From positions 1-45,246 of the forward strand of contig CANKOI010000024.1 of assembly GCA_947484175.1 (NCBI GenBank): DNA of 45,246 nucleotides. Reading direction: 5' to 3'. The notes below the pieces were generated by a model. It was given only the letters and a program-made list of their open reading frames with translations. It searched no databases and had not been told where the DNA came from. Each line of letters starts with the position of its first letter. Positions within the stretch are counted from its first letter, which is position 1. This DNA is from Deltaproteobacteria bacterium. Its GTDB lineage: Bacteria > Myxococcota_A > UBA796 > SXON01. Position numbers and translations under genes: made by a program. This document shows positions 1 through 9,001 of the stretch, piece by piece.

Positions 1-307
1 CCACCACGCCGTTGCAGTTGTTGTCGATGCCGTCGATGACCTCGGCCGCACCGGGGTAGATCGAGGCGTCGCTGTCGTCGCAATCCACGGTGTCGTCGTA
101 GCCGTCGCCATCGGCGTCCACTCGGACCACCTCGTCCGTCACGCCGTTGCAGTTGTTGTCGATGCCGTCGATGACCTCGGCCGCACCGGGGTAGATCGAG
201 GCGTCGCTGTCGTCGCAATCCACGGTGTCGTCGTAGCCGTCGCCGTCGGCATCGACTGCGGCGAAGGTGAGCGACGGGAGGAGGAGAAGTGCGAGGAGGA
301 GGTGCAT
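1..307 (-). CDS. MopE-like Asp-rich repeat protein, exported, C-terminus outside window
   Basis: The reading frame starts at an ATG at 307 and runs off the left edge, so the C-terminus is missing. The first 16 residues (MHLLLALLLLPSLTFA) are a short signal peptide. The mature part is made of 45-residue repeats containing DADGDGYDDTVDCDDSDA, then a YPGA segment and a GIDNNCNG motif. This is the 'putative metal-binding motif' seen in MopE-type surface proteins of Gram-negative bacteria, and the spaced Asp and Cys residues suggest calcium or another metal. Two units are visible. It lies 13 bases after the YjbR gene on the same strand, so it may be the last gene of that operon. The family assignment is secure; the function is inferred. 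Confidence 0.85.
   Translation of the reverse strand, partial: MHLLLALLLLPSLTFAAVDADGDGYDDTVDCDDSDASIYPGAAEVIDGIDNNCNGVTDEVVRVDADGDGYDDTVDCDDSDASIYPGAAEVIDGIDNNCNGVV
5..254. repeat. Tandem 135-bp in-frame coding repeat
   Basis: The segment from 5 recurs from 140, an offset of 135 bp (45 codons). The copies differ at only a few positions near 110-119 versus 245-254. Near-identity at DNA level suggests recent duplication or gene conversion within the MopE-like gene. More units may lie beyond the left edge. Confidence 0.9.
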
Positions 308-320
308 GAGAGTGGAGATA

Positions 321-674
321 TCACGCGCCTCTCAAGTACCCCCGCGAAATGCGTTTGGGTGCCGTGAGTCGCCAAGCGCGGTCGACGTGAACCTGCACTT
401 CCTCCCACGGCACCGTGCCGTCGAGGCGGATGCCCAGCCAGCCCTTGTCGCCCACATAGGCCGGGCGGAAGTAGCCGGGGCGTTCGAGGATGGCCGGTTG
501 CAGGTCGCGGGTACACTTGCAGCTCATCGTCACCACGCCCTCGGGCTGGGCGCCGCAGGCGGCGAACATCTTCTCGCCCACGCGGAAGGTGGGGTGGCCC
601 CACGTCTGGAGTTCCACGGCGCCCGGAAAGGAGAGGCACAGGGACCGGAGCCGCGCCACGACGTCATGGGACAT
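321..674 (-). CDS. YjbR/MmcQ-family protein
   Basis: This 117-residue protein belongs to the YjbR/MmcQ (CyaY-like fold) family of small proteins, often described as DNA-binding-like but without a firm biochemical role. Typical features are the opening helix with RSLCLSFPGAVE, the segment TWGHPTFRVGEKMFA, and the C-terminal GWLGIRLDG and W/R-rich end. The ATG at 674 is chosen because the family normally begins just before the first helix; a longer frame exists upstream but has no family-like residues. It overlaps the end of the methyltransferase/reductase gene by 11 bases, so the two are probably translationally coupled. Confidence 0.85.
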   Translation of the reverse strand: MSHDVVARLRSLCLSFPGAVELQTWGHPTFRVGEKMFAACGAQPEGVVTMSCKCTRDLQPAILERPGYFRPAYVGDKGWLGIRLDGTVPWEEVQVHVDRAWRLTAPKRISRGYLRGA

Positions 675-2592
675 GGGGCTTCTCGGGGGTGCCGAAAGCG
701 GTGGGGCCGCTGCGGTGCCGGAGTACGTCCACGACGCTGAGCACGGCCTTGTAGGAGCCGAAGGGGGGGTACACGTACGCACCGGCGATGCGCGGGTGGT
801 TCATCACCTCCTGCAAGGCCTCGCGGGCACACTCGATGCCCACTTCTCGCTGGGCATCACGGTCGCCGGCTTGTCGCAGTCGCTCGAGGATCGCCGCCGG
901 AACCTGCATGCCGGGCACCTCGTTGTGCAGGAATTCTGCGTTTCGTAAGGAAACCAGAGGCATGATCCCCACGAGGAACGGAACCTTCGGAAAGTGGTCG
1001 GTCCGTTCGAGGAAGCGGAACAGCATGTCGGGGTCGAAGAGGGGCTGGGAGAAGAAGAACTCCGCCCCGGCCGCCACCTTGCGGCCAAATCGTTCCACTT
1101 CGAGATCGAGGTCGATGTGTCCTGGGTTGCAGCCCGCGCCCACAAAGAGTGCGGTCTGCCCTCCCACCGGTTGGCCGGAGAAGTCCAGTCCACGGTTCAG
1201 CATCTGGATAAAGGTGATCAGGCCGATGCTGTCGATGTCGAAGACGGCTGTGGCATCAGGGTAAGTTCCCATCTTGGGAGGGTCGCCCGTAACGGCGAGG
1301 ATGTTGTGAAGTCCCAGGGCGTTGGCCCCCAACAGGTCCATCTGCATCCCGAGCAAGTTGCGGTCTCGGCAACAGTAGTGGACGACCGCCTCCATGCCGG
1401 GATCGTCACTGCCACGGGTGTGGGCGCGGACCAGCTGGGCCAGGGCTCCGGGGCCCATTCGGGCCACCGCGCGAGGCCCGTCGGCGATGTTGACGACGTC
1501 GATGCCGGCCTCGCGCAGCATGGCGGCGCCTTCCACGGCCCGCTGCGCGTCGACGCCCCGGGGAGGGTCGAGCTCTACGGAGATGCAGAAGGTGCCAGTG
1601 TAGAGCTTGCGGGCGAGCTCGCTTCGTTCGTGCACAGGCCGCGCCTGCGGCAGTACGGCTGTAGGGCCTGGCCCCACCTCCTCCACCGAGATGCGCCGCT
1701 CGGCCGTCACGGAGCGAACGAAGGCCCGAATCTGCTTGATCATCTCGGGCGTGGTGCCGCAGCAGCCGCCCACGATGCCCGCGCCCATTTGCACGAAACG
1801 CCGCGCGTGCTCGGCCATGTACTCGGGAGCGGCGAGGTACAGGGTCCGCCCCTCGATGACCTGGGGAAGTCCGGCGTTGGGCATCGCCACGAGCTTGAGA
1901 TTGGAGACCGCGAGCATGCGCTCCAGCACCGTCTGCATGCCCTTCGGGCCGTTGCTGCAGTTGGTGCCGAAGGCATCCACACCCGTGCCCTCCATCGCCC
2001 GTGCCGCCGCCTCGGGGGTTTCCCCCTCCAGTTGCATCTGGCCGGGCCCCACGAAGGGAAAGCTCATGCAGGCCACGATGGGCTGGTCGGGGTTCACGCT
2101 GCGAACAGCGGCTACGGCTTGGAGCAGCTCGGCAACGTGGGTGAACGTCTCGAGTACGATGAGGTCGGCCCCGGCGTCGAGCAGCACCTCCGCCTGCTCG
2201 CGGAACGCCGCGAAGGCGTCGGCCGGGCTCACCTTGCCAACGGGCGCGAGGAGCGCCCCCGTAGGGCCCATGCTCCCCGCCACCCAGGAGCGGCCCCGGG
2301 CGGCGGCGAGAGCGAGGCGAACGCCCGCCGCGTTGATCTCCCGCACGCGCTGCTCGAGGCCAAAGGCGCCGAGACGAATCCGGTTCGCGCCGAACGTGTT
2401 GGTGGTGATCACGTCGGCGCCAGCGCGCACGTAGCTGCCGTGGATCTCGCTCACCATGTCGCCCTGAGAGGTGTTCAGCTCGTCAAAACAACGGTTGATG
2501 AACACCCCGCGGTTGTAGATCTCGGTGCCCATCGCCCCGTCGAAGAGCAGAACCCGTTGGGAGAGGGCTTCACGAAACGTTTGGTCGGGCAC
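664..2592 (-). CDS. Bifunctional homocysteine S-methyltransferase / methylenetetrahydrofolate reductase
   Basis: A 642-residue fusion. The N-terminal half (about residues 1-300) is a homocysteine S-methyltransferase: it begins with LLFDGAMGTEIYNRG and carries the zinc-binding GGCCGTTPEMI, with an earlier Cys in FGTNCSNGP. The C-terminal half (about 330-642) is a MetF-type reductase (VELDPPRGVDAQ, VNIADGP, LAVTGDPPKMG). This YitJ-like arrangement would make 5-methyl-tetrahydrofolate and transfer or use methyl groups in methionine synthesis. The frame stays open far upstream, but the start is taken as the GTG at 2592, which has GGAG seven nucleotides upstream-to-start; the upstream extension overlaps the phosphatase in another frame and is unlike the family. 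The gene follows the phosphatase by 23 bases. Confidence 0.93.
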   Translation of the reverse strand: MPDQTFREALSQRVLLFDGAMGTEIYNRGVFINRCFDELNTSQGDMVSEIHGSYVRAGADVITTNTFGANRIRLGAFGLEQRVREINAAGVRLALAAARGRSWVAGSMGPTGALLAPVGKVSPADAFAAFREQAEVLLDAGADLIVLETFTHVAELLQAVAAVRSVNPDQPIVACMSFPFVGPGQMQLEGETPEAAARAMEGTGVDAFGTNCSNGPKGMQTVLERMLAVSNLKLVAMPNAGLPQVIEGRTLYLAAPEYMAEHARRFVQMGAGIVGGCCGTTPEMIKQIRAFVRSVTAERRISVEEVGPGPTAVLPQARPVHERSELARKLYTGTFCISVELDPPRGVDAQRAVEGAAMLREAGIDVVNIADGPRAVARMGPGALAQLVRAHTRGSDDPGMEAVVHYCCRDRNLLGMQMDLLGANALGLHNILAVTGDPPKMGTYPDATAVFDIDSIGLITFIQMLNRGLDFSGQPVGGQTALFVGAGCNPGHIDLDLEVERFGRKVAAGAEFFFSQPLFDPDMLFRFLERTDHFPKVPFLVGIMPLVSLRNAEFLHNEVPGMQVPAAILERLRQAGDRDAQREVGIECAREALQEVMNHPRIAGAYVYPPFGSYKAVLSVVDVLRHRSGPTAFGTPEKPHVP

Positions 2593-2597
2593 AACAA

Positions 2598-2601
2598 CTC
2601 C
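2598..2601 (-). promoter_or_regulatory. Ribosome binding site (GGAG) fixing the start at 2592
   Basis: GGAG on the minus strand, five bases before the GTG at 2592. It sits between the phosphatase stop (TAA at 2616-2618) and the fusion enzyme, and supports the short start over a longer open frame. Confidence 0.7.
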
Positions 2602-2615
2602 AGCGCCTCGCGCGT

Positions 2616-4442
2616 TTACTCGTCGGGGGTCGGCGTGGCGAGGGTAATGGTCACGACAGTGACGTTGTCGCCGCCACCGCCGTCGTTCGCGGCGAGAACA
2701 ATCCGGCGGGCCAGGCGCATGGCGGTGCGGTTGTCCCCCCCCGCACCGTGCTCGGCCACGAGGGTCTGCAGGATGCGGTACACGCCGGCTTCTTCCTCGG
2801 CGGCGTGGTCGGACACGCCGTCGCTTGCGAGTACCAACCACTCGCCGGGGAGCAGGCGCACGGAGGCGGTGATCACCGGAGGCAGTGTCACCTCGCCGAG
2901 CGCGTCGAAGTGCCCGAGGTAACCAACGAGGGCGTAGCCCCGGTCGTCCCACGGAACAGCGGACCCGGCGGCAGCCTGACGGAAACGCTGGGCGGCCAGG
3001 TTCTGGTCCCAAAGCAAGGGGGAGACACCGTGGGCGCCAACGATCCACGCGCGCGAGTCGCCTACCGCCGCCAGATGCAGCGTGTTGCCCACGGAGATGG
3101 CGGCCACCGCCGTGGTGCCCATCGGGATGTGGTTGTCCAGTTGGCCGCCGGCGAGTCGTACCGCCGCCTCGGCCACTACGCGGTTCGCGTGCTCGAACGA
3201 CCGGACGAGGAATCGGTGCACCACGGAGGCTTCCGCGTTGCGCAGCTCCTCGTGGTGCGCCTGCCATTGGAGTTTGAGCGCTCGGGCGGCGATCGAACTG
3301 GCCAGGTCGCCGCTCCCGACGGTGGCTGTGCTGATGCCATCGGCGACCAATGCGAAGAGGTGCTCCGGCTCGCCGACTAGGAAGAATGCGTCTTGGTTGG
3401 TCTGGCCAGCGAGTGCCTTGAGGCTGCCGATATGGGTGTCAAACCCGGCCGATAGTTGGGCGTTGGGGTTCGGCGGCAGGCGGCACCGGGTGGCCCATAC
3501 GGCGCGTGCGATGGCGAGTTGGTGGGTGAGGGCGGCGCCGTCTCGCGGGCGGAGCGTCGGATCGCCGGCAAGCGCCAATTTCAGCACGCCACGCAGTTCG
3601 GGAGCGAGGTTGGGGAAGGTTCCCGGAAGGAGATCCACCAGTTGAGGGCTCGGGATGGCCGGTGGGAGCTCGCTGCCCAGCAGTTCCTCCACGAAGCGGC
3701 GAGTGGCCCAGGCGACATCGAGGGCCGGAAGGGCGGCTTCGGGGTCGGCCTCGAGCGTCCAGTTCGTGCCGTTGAACTGCAGGGCGTCGTGGCGACGGAG
3801 AAGGTTTTCGCCGCGGGCGTGCAACGCGGCGAGCGCCCCCGCCAGGCGCTCTAGGGAGTCCCAGCAGGCCTCAGGTGGCAGGTCGCAGTGCCCGCGAAGC
3901 GCAGGCAACGGCGCGGGCAGCGGCGCTGGCAGGTCCCGCGCGAGCCGGGGAGGCGACGACTCCGTGGTGGCCGGCTCGACGGCAAAGTCGTCTCCCACAA
4001 CGCTGGTCGCAAGGCCAATCCTGCCCACCGAAACGACGAATCGTTCGTCGATCGACAACAGAACCCTCACCGCGCCCCACCACGGGTCAAGATTCTCTCG
4101 GCCCACCAAGGGAGCAAGCCACTCCCGAAGGTCGCCCTCTTCCTGTTCGCCCCCAAGGTCGGCCAATAGGAGCCCGAGGAGAGTGACGGGCTCGTCTGTG
4201 GCCAGCCGGCGCACCCCAAGCGGGTCGATGACGTTTCGGGCGAGCACACCGCCCGAGCGGCACCGGCGCCAGCTCGTCTTGAGCGCGTGCCTCGAAACGT
4301 GCGAGGGGGAAACCCGCCCCTGCTTTGACCACCGGAGCTGCGCACCGCGATCGTCCACCTCGGCCACCGTGGCAAATCCGAACGCGGGGTGGTGCACCAC
4401 GTCGCCGGGGCGGAGCAGGTCGGCGCCGACGATCGAGTCCAT
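2616..4442 (-). CDS. PP2C-type Ser/Thr phosphatase with N-terminal CarD/tudor-like and kinase-like regions
   Basis: A 608-residue protein. The last ~270 residues form a complete PP2C phosphatase: TNQDAF near 347, ADG soon after, AVGDSR near 460, ASDGVSD near 542 and GGDN near 588. These supply the metal-binding Asp residues, so catalysis is expected. Residues ~5-50 (LRPGDVVHHPAFGFATVAEV) resemble the small beta-barrel found in CarD/RID-like or UvrD C-terminal domains. Residues ~200-300 contain LAALHARGENLLRR and a late DPTLRPRDGAALTHQL, a pattern like the C-lobe of a Ser/Thr kinase but without HRD or DFG residues. The ATG at 4442 is the first codon that starts family-like sequence. The gene is divergent from the HD gene, with 65 bases between. 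Confidence 0.85.
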   Translation of the reverse strand: MDSIVGADLLRPGDVVHHPAFGFATVAEVDDRGAQLRWSKQGRVSPSHVSRHALKTSWRRCRSGGVLARNVIDPLGVRRLATDEPVTLLGLLLADLGGEQEEGDLREWLAPLVGRENLDPWWGAVRVLLSIDERFVVSVGRIGLATSVVGDDFAVEPATTESSPPRLARDLPAPLPAPLPALRGHCDLPPEACWDSLERLAGALAALHARGENLLRRHDALQFNGTNWTLEADPEAALPALDVAWATRRFVEELLGSELPPAIPSPQLVDLLPGTFPNLAPELRGVLKLALAGDPTLRPRDGAALTHQLAIARAVWATRCRLPPNPNAQLSAGFDTHIGSLKALAGQTNQDAFFLVGEPEHLFALVADGISTATVGSGDLASSIAARALKLQWQAHHEELRNAEASVVHRFLVRSFEHANRVVAEAAVRLAGGQLDNHIPMGTTAVAAISVGNTLHLAAVGDSRAWIVGAHGVSPLLWDQNLAAQRFRQAAAGSAVPWDDRGYALVGYLGHFDALGEVTLPPVITASVRLLPGEWLVLASDGVSDHAAEEEAGVYRILQTLVAEHGAGGDNRTAMRLARRIVLAANDGGGGDNVTVVTITLATPTPDE

Positions 4443-4507
4443 GCCGCGGCATATCCCGGTGGGCCGCGGCCGATGCGAGGGGGCTCCCGCCGCGATAGCG
4501 CCGCGGG

Positions 4508-5797
4508 ATGGAAGTTCGCGACCCCCTTCATGGCTCCATCGTGCTGGAGCCCGCCGAGGTGGCGGTCGTAGACCATCCCTTTGTGCAACGGCTGCGCGGA
4601 GTCCGGCAGATGGGCTTCTCGGAACTGCCGTTTCCGGGTGCCGTCCACACCCGCTATGCACACAGCCTCGGCGCCATGGAGCTCGCCGGTCGCGCCTTCG
4701 ACAACGTGTTTCGTGCCGACCCCTTCGACGACCCGGTGGCGCGCCGGCGCCTTCGCGACGTCGTGCGGGTCGCGGCCCTCTGCCACGACCTCGGCCACGC
4801 CCCCTTTTCGCACTGTACCGAGTTCGCGATGCCGCCGCTGCAGGCTCTCGGCATCCGCGCGTACACTCCCGAAGCCGTGCAGCACCGATTGCCGCACACC
4901 GCCAGTCACGAGGACTACACGGTAGCCGTGCTCACGCAGTCGTCGCTCACGGCCACCATCGAGCGAAACTTTCCGTTCGCCGGGCAGCACGTGGCCGCGC
5001 TGGTCTCTCGCGAGGTGAGTGCGCCGGATGATTTCTTCGTCCACCGCGGGCGGGACTTCCGGCGGGTGCTGAGCCAGCTCATCTCCAGCGAGCTCGACAT
5101 CGATCGGCTCGACTATCTGGTGCGCGACTCCTACTACTCGGGCGCCCGGTACGGCGAGATCGACCTGAACTGGCTGATCAGCAACCTCGGTTGGCACCTC
5201 GGCGACGACGGCCACGTGTCGCTCATGCTCGATCAGCGAGCCGTGTACGCCTTCGACGACTTCCTGATCTCCCGCTACCACATGTTCATGTCGGTGTACT
5301 TTCACCACAAGAGTGTGGTTTTCGAGGAGATGCTCAAGCGGCACTTCGCGGGGCAGGAGTGCTCATGGCGTTTTCCCGCAAGCGTGGAGGAATACCTGCC
5401 GCTCGATGATGTGGCCATGCACAGCTACCTGCGCGGGGCAAGCTGTGAGTGGGCGCGGCGCATCGTGGAGCGGCGCCCGTATCGGCGGGTGATCGAACGT
5501 CACGGACACGCGGCGGAGGTCGATCTCACGGAGGACCGGGCACGCCTCAACGCTGCCGGCATCGATCATCTCGCTGCAGGGAGCACCGGCAAACTGTCGC
5601 GTTACTCCGCGATGGGCAAAAAACGAGAGGCGGCGCCGCCCATCTGGGTGGTGGACCGCAGCCCGGGGAGTCGGAAGCCGCTGGGCCCGCTGGAGAGCGC
5701 CACCGCGATTTTTGCCCGGTACCAAGAGGCCCGCCACATCACTCGCCTCTACGTGCACGAAGATGACGTGGCCGCTGCGAGGGCGCTGCTTTCCTGA
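4508..5797 (+). CDS. HD-domain phosphohydrolase, dNTPase-like (COG1078 type)
   Basis: A 429-residue HD-superfamily hydrolase. The N-terminal region RDPLHGSIVLEPAEVAVVDH, the HTRYAHSLGAMELA segment and the metal motif ALCHDLGHAPFSHC (near residue 95) are typical of the COG1078 group related to dNTP triphosphohydrolases. The later DIDRLDYLVRDSYYSG provides the conserved Asp and the phosphate-contacting Arg/Tyr region. Such enzymes hydrolyse (d)NTPs or related nucleotides in the cytoplasm; the exact substrate cannot be read from sequence. Length matches the family. It is convergent with the glutamate dehydrogenase gene. Confidence 0.9.
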   Translation: MEVRDPLHGSIVLEPAEVAVVDHPFVQRLRGVRQMGFSELPFPGAVHTRYAHSLGAMELAGRAFDNVFRADPFDDPVARRRLRDVVRVAALCHDLGHAPFSHCTEFAMPPLQALGIRAYTPEAVQHRLPHTASHEDYTVAVLTQSSLTATIERNFPFAGQHVAALVSREVSAPDDFFVHRGRDFRRVLSQLISSELDIDRLDYLVRDSYYSGARYGEIDLNWLISNLGWHLGDDGHVSLMLDQRAVYAFDDFLISRYHMFMSVYFHHKSVVFEEMLKRHFAGQECSWRFPASVEEYLPLDDVAMHSYLRGASCEWARRIVERRPYRRVIERHGHAAEVDLTEDRARLNAAGIDHLAAGSTGKLSRYSAMGKKREAAPPIWVVDRSPGSRKPLGPLESATAIFARYQEARHITRLYVHEDDVAAARALLS

Positions 5798-5804
5798 GGC
5801 CGTT

Positions 5805-5823
5805 CGCCGCGCAGGACGCGGCG
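5805..5823. terminator. GC-rich hairpin between convergent genes
   Basis: A perfect 7-bp stem (CGCCGCG / CGCGGCG) with a 5-base loop lies between the HD gene and the convergent glutamate dehydrogenase. There is no T tract, so it may be only a weak or factor-assisted terminator. Confidence 0.4.
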
Positions 5824-5853
5824 CCGTGGGGGCGCAGGTCCCTTGCCAGTCGA

Positions 5854-8800
5854 CTACAGCGCCGCGCGAATCCGCTGTTCGCCCACGAGGAGCGCGGCCA
5901 CATCGGGCTCTTTGCCCACCACTTGGGTGACCACGTCGGCAATGGCGCGCACCCGGTCGTCGGTGACCAACTCCACCCCGCGCTCCACGCCGAAGCGCAA
6001 CGCCGAACCCTTGGCCGCGCTCTTCAGCGCCAGCTCGCGGAGCAACAGGCGGTAGCGGGTGCGTTGGATGCCCAAGGCCACAGGGTCCCACCGGCCGCCG
6101 CCCCGGCGCGCAGCGATGCCCCGCAACGTGGTGGTGAGCCCGCTGGCTACGCCGAGCGCCTGGTAGAGCAGGGCGGTGTCGCGGATGCTCTCGCCGCGTT
6201 GGGTGCTGATGAAACAAATCTCGCTCGCACGTGCGGCGCTACCGGCGCGCACGATGCTGGTAGCGGCTTCCTCCGGAATTCCGGAGCTCACCAGTCGGTC
6301 GCGCGTATTTTTCGCGTACGTGGCGTCGGTGCCGGAGCGAGTGGTCGCGATGGCTTCGAGGGCCTCGTTGAAACGAACCGCATTTTCGCCGAGGTAGCCC
6401 GCGCTGCCGGGCGTGAGCCACGTGAGAACGAGCTGCAGGATCGCGTCGGTGAAGCGTGTCCACGCGGCATAAGCAGCCTCGGGGAGGGCTTGCGCGGCGA
6501 TGAGTTCGGCCCGGATCTCCCTGCCGCGCAGTAGCTGCACCCCCTCCGTCCAACTGGATGCCACGCGGCCGGCGCTGGCCCCGGTGAGCTCCAGCATCAT
6601 CGGGAAGTAGGAGGCGCCGGCGTCGGTGGCCACTTCGGTGAGCAACGTCGTCATCACGATCGCCTTGGCCAGCATGTGGTTGGGGAGGTCGTCAGGGAAC
6701 TCCTTCTGCACCCGCTTCGGGAAGTAGGTTCGGAGTAGGCGATCGAAGGCGGGGATGCTCGCCGGGTCTTCCTGCATGAGCAGCTTGAAGACGTGCATCT
6801 TCACGTGCGCCTGCAGCACGCAGATTTCGGGGCGCACGAGGCCCTTCTTCGCGGCGGCCCGATTGCGCAACTCTTCGTCGGTGGGGAGGGAGAGGAAATG
6901 GCGGCTGCCGGAGCCACGCTGCACCACCCAGTCGATCGCGCGGCCGTAGGGGAAGGGGTCGCGGGCCGAACGAACCTCGTCGAGTGAGATCAGACGCCCG
7001 TTCTGGTTGTTGTTCTCGAGCACGAACCCGGCCACTTCGTCGGACATCGACCGGATGATCTCGTTGCGCTGGGCCATCGTGATGCGCCCGCTCGCCACCA
7101 TCGGGTTCAACAGGATCTTGAGATTGACCTCGTGATCGGAGGTGTCCACGCCGCCGGAGTTGTCGACGAAGTCGGTGTTGATGCGGCCGTGGCGCTGGGC
7201 GAACTCGATCCGCGCCTGCTGGGTGAAGCCGAGGTTGCCGCCCTCGCCCACGATGTTGCAGCGAAGTTCAGTGGCGTTCACGCGGAGATCGTCGTTCGCG
7301 GGATCGTTCGCGTCGGCGTTGGTCTGGTTGCTGGCAATCACGTAGGTGCCGATGCCGCCGTTCCAGAACAGGTCCACCTGCATCTTGAGGATGAGGTTGA
7401 TCACCTGATTGGGGCTGAGCTGCTCCTCGTCGGTGCCGAGCATGGCCTGCACCTGCTCGGAGAGCGGGATGAGCTTCTGGCGGCGGCTGAACACTCCGCC
7501 GCCGGCGCTGATGAGCGCGGGGTTGTATTTGTCCCATCCGCCCACTTCGTCGAAAAGTCGCTTGCGCTCCACGAAGCTCTTCGCGGCATCGGGCGCGGGG
7601 TCGAGGAAGATGTGCACATGGTTGAAGGCCGCGAGCAGCTTCATCATCGGCGTTTCGATCACACCGTTGCCGAATACGTCTCCTCCGCAGTCACCCACTC
7701 CGAAGCAGGTGAACTCCTTCTTGTCGGCATCCAGGCCCATCTCACGGAACAAACGCTTGGCGAGCACCCAGCCGCCCCGCGCCGTGATCCCCATCACCTT
7801 GTGGTCGTAGCCCTCGCTGCCGCCGCTCGCGAACGCATCGCCGAGCCAGAATCCGTACGCCACGCTCAAGCGGTTGGCGGTGTCGGAGAGGTGGGCCGTG
7901 CCCTTGTCGGCCGCCACTACGAGGTACGGGTCGTCGCCGTCGTGGGCCACGACGTCCTTGGGGCGCACCACCTTGCCCCCCACGAGGTTGTCCGTGATGT
8001 CCAGCATGCCGCGAATGAGTACTTCATACAGGCGGTCGCCCACCGTTCGGCGCTCCGCCGGATCGTCGATGGTGTACTTCACGTAGAAGCCGCCCTTGCT
8101 CCCCTCGGGCACGATCACGACGTTCTTCACCATTTGGGTGGTGACGAGGCCGAGCACCTCGGTGCGGAAGTCTGCGCGGTCGGAGTAGCGCAGGCCTCCC
8201 CGTGCGATCGGGCCGCCGCGGAGGTGAAGCCCCTCCATCTCGAAGTGATGGACGTAGATTTCGACCATCATGCGCGGGAGGGGCAGCTGGCGCACCTTGG
8301 CGTGGTCGATCTTGAAGCTGATGTAGTGGAACACCCGGTCGGTGCGGTACATGTTCGTGCGGAGCGTGGCTTCGACGAGGTTGAATACGAAGCGGAGGAC
8401 GAAGTCCTCGTCGACGGTGGGGATCTGCCGCAGCTCGTCTTCGACTTCCGCGGTGGCCGCGGCGATGGCGGCGGCCCGCCCTTCGCTGAGGGCAGGGTCG
8501 AACTTGGCGTGAAACAGGATCACCAGCGCCGCCAGCGCGGAGGCACGGTTCACCAGGATTTCTTGCACCCGCGGCACCGGATGGGCGAGCCGAATCTGCT
8601 TGGCGTAGCCGACGTAGGCACGAATCAGGTCTACGTCTTGCCACGACAGGTTCGCACGAAGCACCAGCTTGTTGAGGGGGTCGCTGGCCATCTGTTTTGC
8701 GAAAACGGCTTCGAGGCCGTTCACCAGCTTGTCTTGGCGAGCCAGAACCTGCTCGTCCGTCACCCCTGGTACGCCTGCGAGGCGGAAGTGGTCGATGCCC

Positions 8801-8994
8801 ACCACTCCGTCGTCGTCGCTTGCCCACTCGTCGCTCACCACCACTCCGAAGTTGTCGATGATGGGCAACTGCTCGCTGAGCGTAAGGTTGGTGGGCTGGT
8901 ACACGTGGAGGACGAGATCGCCGCCCTGAACGGAGAGCGACACACGAACGCGCCCTTCGGCGCGGGCAGCTTCGAGGAGATTCTGCGTGGACAC
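5854..8994 (-). CDS. NAD-specific glutamate dehydrogenase, short form
   Basis: A 1046-residue protein homologous to the large NAD-dependent glutamate dehydrogenases (L-glutamate + NAD to 2-oxoglutarate + ammonia). The catalytic core is clear: GGPIARGGLRYSDRADFRTE, then QMVKNVVIVPEGSKGGF with the catalytic-type lysines, and the dinucleotide region GVGDCGGDVFGNGV. The well-known large bacterial form is about 1600 residues with N-terminal regulatory ACT-type regions. Here sequence begins near LHVYQPTNLTLSEQLPII, which corresponds to a point well inside that form, so about 500 residues are absent. The GTG at 8994 is chosen because GGAG stands seven bases upstream; a TTG at 9027 would add 11 residues but lacks a ribosome site. 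No N-terminal piece is found upstream. Confidence 0.88.
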   Translation of the reverse strand: MSTQNLLEAARAEGRVRVSLSVQGGDLVLHVYQPTNLTLSEQLPIIDNFGVVVSDEWASDDDGVVGIDHFRLAGVPGVTDEQVLARQDKLVNGLEAVFAKQMASDPLNKLVLRANLSWQDVDLIRAYVGYAKQIRLAHPVPRVQEILVNRASALAALVILFHAKFDPALSEGRAAAIAAATAEVEDELRQIPTVDEDFVLRFVFNLVEATLRTNMYRTDRVFHYISFKIDHAKVRQLPLPRMMVEIYVHHFEMEGLHLRGGPIARGGLRYSDRADFRTEVLGLVTTQMVKNVVIVPEGSKGGFYVKYTIDDPAERRTVGDRLYEVLIRGMLDITDNLVGGKVVRPKDVVAHDGDDPYLVVAADKGTAHLSDTANRLSVAYGFWLGDAFASGGSEGYDHKVMGITARGGWVLAKRLFREMGLDADKKEFTCFGVGDCGGDVFGNGVIETPMMKLLAAFNHVHIFLDPAPDAAKSFVERKRLFDEVGGWDKYNPALISAGGGVFSRRQKLIPLSEQVQAMLGTDEEQLSPNQVINLILKMQVDLFWNGGIGTYVIASNQTNADANDPANDDLRVNATELRCNIVGEGGNLGFTQQARIEFAQRHGRINTDFVDNSGGVDTSDHEVNLKILLNPMVASGRITMAQRNEIIRSMSDEVAGFVLENNNQNGRLISLDEVRSARDPFPYGRAIDWVVQRGSGSRHFLSLPTDEELRNRAAAKKGLVRPEICVLQAHVKMHVFKLLMQEDPASIPAFDRLLRTYFPKRVQKEFPDDLPNHMLAKAIVMTTLLTEVATDAGASYFPMMLELTGASAGRVASSWTEGVQLLRGREIRAELIAAQALPEAAYAAWTRFTDAILQLVLTWLTPGSAGYLGENAVRFNEALEAIATTRSGTDATYAKNTRDRLVSSGIPEEAATSIVRAGSAARASEICFISTQRGESIRDTALLYQALGVASGLTTTLRGIAARRGGGRWDPVALGIQRTRYRLLLRELALKSAAKGSALRFGVERGVELVTDDRVRAIADVVTQVVGKEPDVAALLVGEQRIRAAL

Positions 8995-9001
8995 GATGGT
9001 G

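Noticed and set aside
5..254. CRISPR array
   Set aside because: The 135-bp units are protein-coding repeats, without spacers of unique sequence.
994..2922. Long plus-strand open frame opposite the methyltransferase/reductase gene
   Set aside because: It is antisense to a well-supported enzyme, has no family-like residues, and such shadows are common in GC-rich DNA.
2593..3267. Extension of the methyltransferase/reductase upstream to 3267
   Set aside because: The added residues are Arg/Pro-rich, overlap the phosphatase, and a ribosome site fixes the start at 2592.
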